Of a stretch of 64,000 bases of DNA, positions 35,407-44,055 are shown piece after piece. How positions within the stretch are numbered: the stretch's first letter is position 1; each line of letters starts with the position of its first letter. The notes under the pieces were generated by a model. The model was not told where the DNA came from and did not search any database. It was given only the letters and a program-made list of their open reading frames with translations. The DNA comes from Thainema sp966674685 (GTDB taxonomy: Bacteria; Cyanobacteriota; Cyanobacteriia; Phormidesmidales; Phormidesmidaceae), in NCBI GenBank assembly GCA_966674685.1, contig CBKWJC010000019.1:1-64000 (forward strand), given 5' to 3'. The position numbers and the translations under genes were made by a program.

Positions 35407-35495
35407 TAGTAATTCTAGATAAGAGCGAGAGAGGAGAGTGCCTCAGGATGAGGCACTCTCCTCTCTCGCTGTCTCATTCTTAACTGGAATCACTA
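35407..35495. repeat. MITE-like element, family A copy 2
   Basis: The 89-base reverse-orientation relative of 17698-17780. The ends TAGTAATTCTAGATAAGAG and CTTAACTGGAATCACTA are shared. The core stem is GAGAGAGGAGAGTGCCTC / GAGGCACTCTCCTCTCTC. It is flanked by TA on both sides. It lies between the convergent acsF and injection-system ends. Confidence 0.8.
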
Positions 35496-35528
35496 TATTT
35501 AGCGAAGTTACAGATATGGACTTGGATA

Positions 35529-37049
35529 TTACACCAATCTACTTGTGAACACTTGGCGACAGTCGAATGGCTGAATCGTTCCGTTTTCATCAGTTGCAAT
35601 AATAGCTAACGGTGCATAATAATGTTTGATGCCATGTGGAGGAATAGCTAATGCATTTCTAGAGGCTTTTTCTCTTGGCCATTCAATATCTCCGGTCGCT
35701 GTGCGAGCCGGAATTAGCCAATAGTCTCCGGGGCGATAAATGCCGGGTTGAAACTGGATTTGAATCCCGTCTTCAATTAACTGCCAAATCTCTGAATGAT
35801 TGTTTTCAGCTATCAGAATTGGGATTGCTCCATCAACTAGTTCGCTACCGCCATAGTTCGGATTACCTGCTTGATGATCCCATCGACGTAAATAGGGATG
35901 TTTACTAGGATCTCTGCCAGTGTTACCGAAAGGAGCCTCATTAAGAGTAACCTGTTGAGTTACTAAATCAATTTTCTGGATTTGCAGTAGCTTTTGGGGT
36001 TGGTTGCGATACGTATAATCATCATCGACAATTTCAACCCAGTCGTGTTCCTTCAAACCAAAGCGGCTGTCATAGCCCAAATGTTCAAGGGTAATGGTTT
36101 TATCACTTGTAAAAATAATCGGAAATATGACGGCACTATTTTCTCGCGACCACTTAAAGGTTGGTTGATCTCCACTGGAATGAATTTCTACTCGATAGAG
36201 CTGATTTTCAGCTCCTCGGTAGCGAGCGCTCGGCGAAATAATACAGAGATCTTTATCATCGCTGGAGCTACTTTCCTTGACTTTGGCTTTTAATGTTGCC
36301 AGTTCAGAGGGCGCGACAATATCTGGCGATGTGAGGTACAGTGCTTTGGGATTAGTGCGTAAAATGTTAGCTGCCTCTTTGAGTTTAGCAAGCAGGCTAT
36401 CGTCAATTTCAGCAGTAGTTGATTCAGGTTGTTCTCCAGCAGAATCAGATATTTCAGTAGGCTGATTAGCCTCTTTTTCTAAATCTAGAATATCTTGCAA
36501 TATATTAGATTCATTTCCTTCTGGCTGGGCTAACTGTTGCGTGAGTTTAACTTGCCAAATGACCTGCGATCGCGCTGCGGTATCCACTCCATTCAAAGCG
36601 CTCTCACGAATGCTACTTTGAGTAGAATCAGCATCCTGAATTGAGTCAATATGACGCTCCCAAATATCTAAATAGACTAAGAACGGCAGTTTTGGATATT
36701 CATATTCCCCATGAATGGGCAAATAGGGCTGATGTTCATAGGAGGCATTATTTTGAGTGTTTTCACAAAGTAGTCCCTCAACGTAGTAGCGTCCTTCAGA
36801 GATGACCAAATTCTCAAGCTGGCTATTGTCTAGGACAGGCGCGATCGCAAATCCGGCGTTGTTGGCTGGCCCCCCATGTGGCCCGATCAAGTCGGTAGCC
36901 AGGGTTTGCAGGTAGTGCAATAAAATTGAGACCTGCTCATTAAAATCCGCATCAAGCTGTACTCGCCCCTGCTGCATGAGTACGCGCAAGAACTGCTTTT
37001 GCGGGGTGTAGGTGTCGCGAGTAAAATCGCCTCGATATTCTCCTTGCAT
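35529..37049 (-). CDS. DUF6519-type protein of the injection-system locus
   Basis: Protein of 506 residues and the last gene of the locus. The N terminus (GEYRGDFTRDTY, then QGRVQLDADFNEQVSILLHYL) is characteristic of the DUF6519 family that accompanies contractile injection systems with phage-like baseplates. The centre is polar and holds an acidic, Glu-rich linker near 185-215. A beta-rich second half (YRVEIHSSGDQPTFKWSREN, WVEIVDDDYTYRNQ) could be a receptor-facing or baseplate-peripheral part. Its precise role is unknown. An AGGAG site lies eight bases before the ATG and the upstream gene ends 11 bases away, so it is in the same transcript. It might do some of the work of the missing tail fibre; that is a guess. 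Confidence 0.8.
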   Translation of the reverse strand: MQGEYRGDFTRDTYTPQKQFLRVLMQQGRVQLDADFNEQVSILLHYLQTLATDLIGPHGGPANNAGFAIAPVLDNSQLENLVISEGRYYVEGLLCENTQNNASYEHQPYLPIHGEYEYPKLPFLVYLDIWERHIDSIQDADSTQSSIRESALNGVDTAARSQVIWQVKLTQQLAQPEGNESNILQDILDLEKEANQPTEISDSAGEQPESTTAEIDDSLLAKLKEAANILRTNPKALYLTSPDIVAPSELATLKAKVKESSSSDDKDLCIISPSARYRGAENQLYRVEIHSSGDQPTFKWSRENSAVIFPIIFTSDKTITLEHLGYDSRFGLKEHDWVEIVDDDYTYRNQPQKLLQIQKIDLVTQQVTLNEAPFGNTGRDPSKHPYLRRWDHQAGNPNYGGSELVDGAIPILIAENNHSEIWQLIEDGIQIQFQPGIYRPGDYWLIPARTATGDIEWPREKASRNALAIPPHGIKHYYAPLAIIATDENGTIQPFDCRQVFTSRLV

Positions 37050-37060
37050 GATGATGTCTC

Positions 37061-39835
37061 CTAGCTAGCGTAGAGGATGGCAGCCGTCATGTCGGCTGGC
37101 GTATATTCGTCTAGACGAGCCTGCAAATTGGCCGCTCGTTGGGGTTGATAGAGGTGATGAAAAACACCCATTTCCGATTCATCGTCGGCTCCCTGACTGA
37201 TTTCGGTTGGACAGTAATTTGCCAGTTGGCAATAGGTCGGGGTGCCATAGCGAGTGCTGTTAAAGCGAGGCCGCACACGGTTACACTCTCGCTGACGGGC
37301 AGCGTTGACCGCTTCCATCGTTAAGGACTGCCCATCGGTAGTCAGCTCTTGCTCAATGGCTGCGATCGCAAGATCTGGCTGGCAGCGGAATCGGCGCGGG
37401 GTACGAGATCCCTTCCAGTAGGAGCAGAAGCGCATACAGCCGATTTGAGACCGCGCGACCGTAATTTTGCCCTCCAAAATGCTGTTTTCGGCCAGTGCGA
37501 TCGCATGCACCTGCACTTTGCCAAATACCGTACTGCGGATGACGTGTAGCATGGCATGAGCTAACGGATAGCCAGGGGCACCAATCGCTTCTAGCTCCGG
37601 GCTAGTGGCATCGAGTACGCTATCTTGCAGATGAATTGCAACTGGCTCCGTTTGCACTTCATCTTGATTAATCTGGAGAGACCCAATAATGCTGTGATCA
37701 ATCGTGACCTTACCGTGAATGTTCGATAGCTCTAGGCTGGGTTCCGCTGGCCGACGTGGATCGCAGTTTGCATCTAGGCTCCAGCCAGGTACCAGAGTGC
37801 TGTGACGGATGGTGAGATAGGCTTGAACGTTTGACCGATCTGAGGCAGGTCGCGGCATCTGCGATCGCGGTTGTTTCGGACTCTGGTCTACAATTTGCTT
37901 ATTGAGATTGCCGCTCGGTTGCTGTACCTGTAATCCGCGTCCGGTAAGCAACAGTCCATCCAGAATCAAATGGCTGTTGGGCGCTAGAGTTACACTGAGG
38001 GCATCCGGCAGAGCCGTGTACCAATTAAGCAACCTGAGGACGGGTCGCTGGTGATTGGCAGCTCGAATCTGTAGGGTTTGATTTTCGCCAATTTCTAAAT
38101 TAATTTGCTCGACATAAACATCGCTATCAAGAATTTCAATCATGGCCTGTCGGGGCTGATCCTGCTGCCACTGTGCGATCGCATCTGTAATACTCCGGAA
38201 TAGTGGCCGATCAGCCGGGGCATCCCGGTGTCTATCTACCGCAGTCAGGGCTGAGTCAAAGCCATTGCTGCCTGGAAACAACTGCTGCACGGGGTAAACC
38301 TTCTCGGTCGCAGCAAGGCTATGTTCAAAAGCAATTTCAAGCAGTGCCCGATTGAGACGAATCAAGTCTGCACCAGTCGGTTCTTGCAAAATCAGATCGC
38401 GCAGGTGGCGAGGTAATGCTGCACTGTCAAACCGATTGTCCTCATACAGACGACTGGTAGCGATGATGTGATTGAGGTTATCTGCTACAGCCTTTAAGAG
38501 GCTGTCAGCAATGGGTTCTGCCGGATCTTGAGCATCCAGTTGAGTCTGCGTTGAAACAGAAAGTTGCGATCGCAAATAGTCAGTTAGAGCCGAGGATTGC
38601 TTCAAGTCACTCACGAACCGATTGGCATCTTTGAAGTCAGAGGTTTGAATCAGCGGATTTTCGACAAAGGGAATGAGAGGACGCTGATATTCGCCTCCGC
38701 CAATATCAGCACTAAAGCCATAGTGATAGCTCACGATCACCCCCTGGCGCGGTCGTTGACTGGGTGGAAAGACAATTCGCCCTAATTCTGGATCAACGGC
38801 TACAAATCCGGGACGCGGTCGGTACTGCCAATCGCTGAGATCCGCCGGAATAATTCTGTCCGCTGGAATTGGCATAGCCGGGGCCGAACGGCTCTGCTCA
38901 GTAGCCGTTTCTGTATTCTTCTCGGTATCCTTATTCGAGGTTGGTGGCCAATCGGGTGCCCAAATCGCCAGCGACTTGCCTGCTCCGTAGTAGTCTGTAG
39001 CCGCTTGAACTCGCCGTGTTCCGTCTGCATCAACTACCCTCTGTTCAAATGCTCGCCGCCGAATCGGAGCCGGAACATTGAGTTCACCCGCAATATCGGT
39101 GGGTGCTTCCTCGGCAATGGCTTTGGTATACAGCGGGGTATCGTTACCCAGCACACTAAAGGTGTAGCAGTTGGAGCCAACTTCTTCTAGGCAATAGGCT
39201 GGAGTTTGCGTGACGGAATAGGCGTTCAAGCGCCAGACAAACAGCCCAACGTTCGGCAGATTATAGCGACCCGGATCGTGTTTAGATTGAATCCTCCGAA
39301 TATCAACAGTGTGCGCGAACGGATCAAAGGGGCCATTGAGCTGATCCAGTTTCCGTCCCTGTCGAATATCAACTGTCTGCCCTCGATCTAGATGTAGATG
39401 ATTGATGGATTGATGGATGCCCAGTAGCTTGTAGAACTCAACGGCTCGGGCAGGCCAGTTAGCCACATCATGGGCAAGCAGTTCTAGCAATGCCAGTGTC
39501 CCTTTTCGACGACGGTAGCGAATAGTATTGGCAACTTCCCGGCGTGGCATCAGAATGCGATCGCGGGCCTGTCCCTGAGCCGTGTCAACCTCACCTGGGC
39601 TACCGACAGCAGCAACAGGCTGATAGCCAATCAAATCGGCAATATAGGGCACCGTCCAGTCTTCACAAGTCTCAATAAACCAGTTTTGATAGAGCTGATC
39701 AATATCAGCCTCAACTACATCAACTTGCTCTGAAATCGCCTGAAGCAGCGATCGCAACGGTTCCCCTAGAACGTGATCGCGCTGCCGATAAACGGAAGGA
39801 AGGAGTTGGTAAAGGCGATTGGCGTGGGAACTCAT
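37061..39835 (-). CDS. Tail-protein-I-like baseplate component (large)
   Basis: Protein of 924 residues. The start RLYQLLPSVYRQRD followed by LLQAISEQVDVVEADIDQLY and WTVPYIADLIGY matches the P2 tail protein I-like family, where it links wedges to fibres. A long beta-rich part follows. The last third (about 560-840) contains a regular series of short beta strands (IEILDSDVYVEQINLEIG, LILDGLLLTGRGLQV, LTIRHSTLVPGWSLDAN, VTIDHSIIGSLQI, ILEGKITVARSQIG) that reads like a right-handed beta helix, a fold often used in receptor-binding fibres. It overlaps the end of the wedge gene upstream by ATGA. In the Pvc/Afp scheme it takes the place of the Pvc12 type or the base of a fibre. Confidence 0.8.
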   Translation of the reverse strand: MSSHANRLYQLLPSVYRQRDHVLGEPLRSLLQAISEQVDVVEADIDQLYQNWFIETCEDWTVPYIADLIGYQPVAAVGSPGEVDTAQGQARDRILMPRREVANTIRYRRRKGTLALLELLAHDVANWPARAVEFYKLLGIHQSINHLHLDRGQTVDIRQGRKLDQLNGPFDPFAHTVDIRRIQSKHDPGRYNLPNVGLFVWRLNAYSVTQTPAYCLEEVGSNCYTFSVLGNDTPLYTKAIAEEAPTDIAGELNVPAPIRRRAFEQRVVDADGTRRVQAATDYYGAGKSLAIWAPDWPPTSNKDTEKNTETATEQSRSAPAMPIPADRIIPADLSDWQYRPRPGFVAVDPELGRIVFPPSQRPRQGVIVSYHYGFSADIGGGEYQRPLIPFVENPLIQTSDFKDANRFVSDLKQSSALTDYLRSQLSVSTQTQLDAQDPAEPIADSLLKAVADNLNHIIATSRLYEDNRFDSAALPRHLRDLILQEPTGADLIRLNRALLEIAFEHSLAATEKVYPVQQLFPGSNGFDSALTAVDRHRDAPADRPLFRSITDAIAQWQQDQPRQAMIEILDSDVYVEQINLEIGENQTLQIRAANHQRPVLRLLNWYTALPDALSVTLAPNSHLILDGLLLTGRGLQVQQPSGNLNKQIVDQSPKQPRSQMPRPASDRSNVQAYLTIRHSTLVPGWSLDANCDPRRPAEPSLELSNIHGKVTIDHSIIGSLQINQDEVQTEPVAIHLQDSVLDATSPELEAIGAPGYPLAHAMLHVIRSTVFGKVQVHAIALAENSILEGKITVARSQIGCMRFCSYWKGSRTPRRFRCQPDLAIAAIEQELTTDGQSLTMEAVNAARQRECNRVRPRFNSTRYGTPTYCQLANYCPTEISQGADDESEMGVFHHLYQPQRAANLQARLDEYTPADMTAAILYAS

Positions 39836-42800
39836 GTTATTTCCTCCAGCTTCAGGGTTTCTGGCAGTTCGGGGCTGAGAATGGCAAGTTGAGCAGGCCG
39901 AATAGTTCTAGTTGCACCGGGGATCAGGTTGGCAAGACTAACAGGAATACGCTGCCGAGGTTGCGGCGTGGTCGTTACAGCAGGCTGTTGGACTGCTTCG
40001 GGCGCAAACTCAGATGCCATCTTTGTTGGTTCATCGGCTTGAGCGAGCTGCGACAGCTTTTGTGTCAACTGAACCGGATCTTCTGCTTCAGATTCAGAGA
40101 CGCTATCTAGCACATCAACATCGACATAAGCCACTCCAGGCACACGTTGAATCGTGCTAATGACTTCACTTAGCCGGACATCCTGTCCTAAATCCCGATG
40201 CTCAAAGCTAAAGGTTTCAAACAAGGATGCTTCGACAGCCGTTTTAACCGCCTCCCATAGGTAATCCGGCAGAATTTGAATGCGAGCCGAGACGATAAGC
40301 AGCATCAGTTCGCGCACCGCAATCTGCACAGGCTGATAGGGATCACCAAAGCGTTGGAGCGATCGACCCAGATTGCGATATAAATCCGAATTTTGAGAAA
40401 TGGGAATATTGTCAGTTCCTGCAATGGTCAAATGAATGAGCTGGCGGCGACCATTCGGAAACTGCTGGACATCCGCCTTAGCAATTCCGGCATAGGTGCG
40501 CGCAAAGTTGGCATAATCTTGCACTGATACCAGCCGATCCAGCGTTGTAACGGTAATGGGAACGTTGCGTTTGGCTTGCAGTAAGGTTTCTCTGTTAGCT
40601 CCCCCAGTGGCAGCAAGGGGATTAATCACGCCCTTGACTCCTAAGGGGCGAGTTGCCAGCAGCTTAATCTGCTCAGGCTTGACGTTGCCGTCTTTGCCAA
40701 TCCCGTCTCGATAAACGGCAGTGACGTTTTCTAGGCCACTGGGTAAGCGGGCTCCATGTTCACCATCGCCAAAGATAATGTGCGTCTTGTCGTCATTATC
40801 CGTCTGGGTGACAAAACTGCGATCGCGCTTCCCAGCCGCAGCTAAGTTACTTACCTCATGCCACTCGATATCATCAACCCGTACCACCAAAGTGCTTTCA
40901 GTACCGCTCGGAGTAGGAGCGGATAGATGCGTAAGAGGCGACTTACTCAAGCTAAATCGCTGTAGGGTTTTACTGCCGTCTCCACTACCCAGCACTTCCC
41001 GACGCGTTTCACCATGAGTTGCTTTCACAACATTGCCGTAAATCGTGACTGTGTCGCGCTTATACTTATACGCTAGTGGCTGAGCTAGCTGCAAAAAACT
41101 GTGAGTGCGATCGCCCGGTAGATCAATTTGAATCTCGCTATTGTCAGGGTTCAAATTGTTACTTAAATTGCTGTTTGAATTGTTACTTGCATTGCTATTT
41201 GAACTGGTATCTGAAGCACTGTCTAATGAGTTAGGACTGATCGAAAGCAGTGATACTTGAGCGACCCCCTGCCGCACTCCGGCCAGCATCACTAGCTCAC
41301 TTGCCCTAACTCCCTCAGTCACTCCCTCCGGACGCTGAATATCAGCTCGTTCTCCTGACACAATCAGCCATTGTCCAGGTTTCAACCCGTCATAGAGACC
41401 CGCCAGTTCAATTTCAAACGGCTCGCTCGTATCTGCATCTTCGCCGCCGATGGCATATTCAATCGGATCTAATATTTCTTCCGCTAGTACAAGCTGTTCA
41501 CTTTGGGCATAGATCGTAGTCTCTCGCAGTGGCGCGAGCGTTCTGTCATTAGCATCCAGCCATTCATCTTGTAAGGTTAGCTGGGTGACTTTGCCCGTAA
41601 TGCCATATTCAGCTTTTGAGATGGTTTCAACGTCGCTAACTTGACTAATCACCTGCCGATTTGGATGATTTACAACCACCCAGCTCCCTGGCAGAATTTC
41701 GTCGTACTGAGCATCTAAAGCAATGACGCGACGCAGGTTTTGCGAGACGGGTTCGAAGGTTTCTTCGCGGATTTGTACAAATGCTGACTGATTAGAGCGA
41801 TTCTCTCCAACTGTGATTTTTTGGTGGTCTAGCATGAGACGCTGCACCATATCTGGCACAAACTCTATGGTTACGACTTGACCATTCGCGATTTGAACGA
41901 AAGTTTGACTGCCAGCATCCTCATCGTTGGTTAGAATAACTCGATAAACTCGTTCTAAATCTGAAAAATCAAAGGTGATTCTAAGCTGCTCGTTTGGCAA
42001 GATTGTATCTGATTCGAAAATTTCAAATCGCAGCGGATTAGTAGGGCTATCACCACCAAGTAGAACAATACTGTAGACTTTATCTGATCTCAGACGGAGA
42101 TTGTCAGCAGATAGCAATTCCGCCCTAGATTCAGGATCTATTATCGTGAGCTGATGAGTATCAAAACTCAACAATTCTACGGGTCGGCTGACAAATTCTG
42201 ATACCCATGCAATTGCTTCCTGATGGTTGAATTTGACTTCAATGCCGTTCCTATAGTGGGATGCATTAATGACTTTAACTCGCACTTTATCATCCATCGG
42301 CAAAATCAATTCGTCCTTTTGAGCAGAAAGCAATCTGAATCTTGCAATCTCTCTTCTCTCTAATTCTGAAATATTTTCTCTTTCTTCTAACTCAAAAGCA
42401 TAAACTGAATAGTTGTTTCCAGCTTCTTGAATATTAACTAGATTTCCAGCTAGAGGACTTCCCTCAGCCTCTCCTGTTGGTCTAACAATTAGTGTCAGAT
42501 TTTGATTGTTGACTACAGTATAGTTTGTAGCCTGAAGGGGTTGGATGGACTGAAACAGAAGAGTTTCATTGTCATTATCACGAATATAAACATCAACGGC
42601 TCCTACGTCTGGTAAGGCATGAATAAAACGCATTTTTGCCGAAGAACTGGAAGAGTTAGATATCGAAACACGAACCTTCTGTTGATTGACTAGAGTGTCG
42701 ATAGGCGCTTCTTCTGTTAAAGACAAATCTATATTTTGCGATATTGATCCCGTCGCAACCATAACTTCTGCCTGTAGTGATGAAGTTCCAACAGTTGCTG

Positions 42801-44055
42801 CTAATGGAGTTAATGCACTCGCTACATTCAAAACAGAGGAACCAGATTCAGGTATATTGATTCTGCTAAATAAGCTGATTTCTACAACCATTGGATTAGC
42901 TAAAGGCCATTCTTCATACCCGATCGGATGTCCCTGATTATCTTGATAGATGGGTTTAAGCGGTGCATTGTGACCAAATGGTGAGGCTTTGACATTGAAC
43001 TTTTCAATGCTTTTAGCGGATTCAATGGCCGGGGAAGATGGAACCTCAGTATTGCGCCATGCTGTATAAAAACTAGATTTAATTGAGGGCTTGAGGTTGA
43101 CTAATAGTTGTGGAGCAATATCAATAGTAGGCGCAAATGTCTGTGCTTTTGATCGCTTTAACTGTTGAGAGTTAATAGGCGGCAGCGAGGGTGGTTTAAC
43201 TAAAGTTTGGATAGTACCAGATAAAGTTTGCAGCGCAACGGATTGTTGTACTTGGGATAGCTGAACAAACCCAATCTCTCTATCGGAGTTGACTACAGTA
43301 TTCGACCTTATGGAATGGATTCGTCCTAACGCTGAAGGTGTAAAAAACTCAACGCGAGTTTGTTTGCGTTCTAGGTCAGGCACAACCGTTTTTACCTGCC
43401 GCAGAATCTGCTCCGCTTCACCTTCGCCAAACACGATTAATAGGGGATCGTTGGGCTTAAGCTGAGTAGTTGTGTTGGCAACGAAAAGTTGGGGTTGATT
43501 ATCGATGGTACGGCGAGTGATGAACTGAGGACGACTGAGACGAGGCTGTAGCTGGTTCCAGTCTGTACGAGCTTCAATATCCTGCTCAGTTTCAAACGAC
43601 TGAGGCATTTCGCCGGGTGCAGGTACGCTTTGTGCCCGCGTTCCTAGAGGCACTTTGGCATTTTCATTAAAACCAGGCTCCATTGTAAACGCTAGATAGA
43701 CGCTGGAGGCAACGCCGGGACGAAGCTGATAGTTAACTAGACGTGCTAGTTCCAATAGCGATCGCCGTTCTGTGGCGGTGCGTAGATAGCCTTCATTGGC
43801 AATGCGCTCCTGGTAGAAGCTGAGTACATCAGCCACGGTAGCCCAGGCATCCAGAAAGGCAATAGCCGGATCGCTGGGATCACGAGTCCGCAGTGCAGCT
43901 AGAGCCGCTAAGTCTCGACTGGAGAGACGGGCCAGCATCGTTTCGAGGAAGGTGGTGTGGGTACCAACTCGATAGGTTAGTGTCGTCAATCCTGGACGAT
44001 TGGCGTTTGAACGGGGAGTGAGGGCATCAAAGCCATTGCAGCAGTTGTGGTTCAT
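39832..44055 (-). CDS. Baseplate wedge protein (baseplate-J type) with DUF4397-like insert
   Basis: Second of two baseplate-J-type proteins, 1407 residues, far longer than usual. The N-terminal part (about 1-180: VGTHTTFLETMLARLSSRDL, FLDAWATVADVLSFYQERIA, RRSLLELARLVNYQL) and the C-terminal part (about 1020-1330: HIIFGDGEHGARLPSG, NPLAATGGANRETLLQAK, TLDRLVSVQDYANFA) are the two conserved ends of the putative baseplate assembly family. Between them lies a beta-rich stretch of about 800 residues. Residues 474-560 and 589-670 look like two DUF4397 units (MRFIHALPDVGAVDVYIRD, VRVKVINASHYRNGIEVKF). A Ser/Asn-rich linker (near 960-990) follows. It overlaps its neighbours on both sides by ATGA. 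In the particle it should sit at the outer baseplate next to the gp25-like and J-like wedges. Confidence 0.82.
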   Translation of the reverse strand: MNHNCCNGFDALTPRSNANRPGLTTLTYRVGTHTTFLETMLARLSSRDLAALAALRTRDPSDPAIAFLDAWATVADVLSFYQERIANEGYLRTATERRSLLELARLVNYQLRPGVASSVYLAFTMEPGFNENAKVPLGTRAQSVPAPGEMPQSFETEQDIEARTDWNQLQPRLSRPQFITRRTIDNQPQLFVANTTTQLKPNDPLLIVFGEGEAEQILRQVKTVVPDLERKQTRVEFFTPSALGRIHSIRSNTVVNSDREIGFVQLSQVQQSVALQTLSGTIQTLVKPPSLPPINSQQLKRSKAQTFAPTIDIAPQLLVNLKPSIKSSFYTAWRNTEVPSSPAIESAKSIEKFNVKASPFGHNAPLKPIYQDNQGHPIGYEEWPLANPMVVEISLFSRINIPESGSSVLNVASALTPLAATVGTSSLQAEVMVATGSISQNIDLSLTEEAPIDTLVNQQKVRVSISNSSSSSAKMRFIHALPDVGAVDVYIRDNDNETLLFQSIQPLQATNYTVVNNQNLTLIVRPTGEAEGSPLAGNLVNIQEAGNNYSVYAFELEERENISELERREIARFRLLSAQKDELILPMDDKVRVKVINASHYRNGIEVKFNHQEAIAWVSEFVSRPVELLSFDTHQLTIIDPESRAELLSADNLRLRSDKVYSIVLLGGDSPTNPLRFEIFESDTILPNEQLRITFDFSDLERVYRVILTNDEDAGSQTFVQIANGQVVTIEFVPDMVQRLMLDHQKITVGENRSNQSAFVQIREETFEPVSQNLRRVIALDAQYDEILPGSWVVVNHPNRQVISQVSDVETISKAEYGITGKVTQLTLQDEWLDANDRTLAPLRETTIYAQSEQLVLAEEILDPIEYAIGGEDADTSEPFEIELAGLYDGLKPGQWLIVSGERADIQRPEGVTEGVRASELVMLAGVRQGVAQVSLLSISPNSLDSASDTSSNSNASNNSNSNLSNNLNPDNSEIQIDLPGDRTHSFLQLAQPLAYKYKRDTVTIYGNVVKATHGETRREVLGSGDGSKTLQRFSLSKSPLTHLSAPTPSGTESTLVVRVDDIEWHEVSNLAAAGKRDRSFVTQTDNDDKTHIIFGDGEHGARLPSGLENVTAVYRDGIGKDGNVKPEQIKLLATRPLGVKGVINPLAATGGANRETLLQAKRNVPITVTTLDRLVSVQDYANFARTYAGIAKADVQQFPNGRRQLIHLTIAGTDNIPISQNSDLYRNLGRSLQRFGDPYQPVQIAVRELMLLIVSARIQILPDYLWEAVKTAVEASLFETFSFEHRDLGQDVRLSEVISTIQRVPGVAYVDVDVLDSVSESEAEDPVQLTQKLSQLAQADEPTKMASEFAPEAVQQPAVTTTPQPRQRIPVSLANLIPGATRTIRPAQLAILSPELPETLKLEEIT

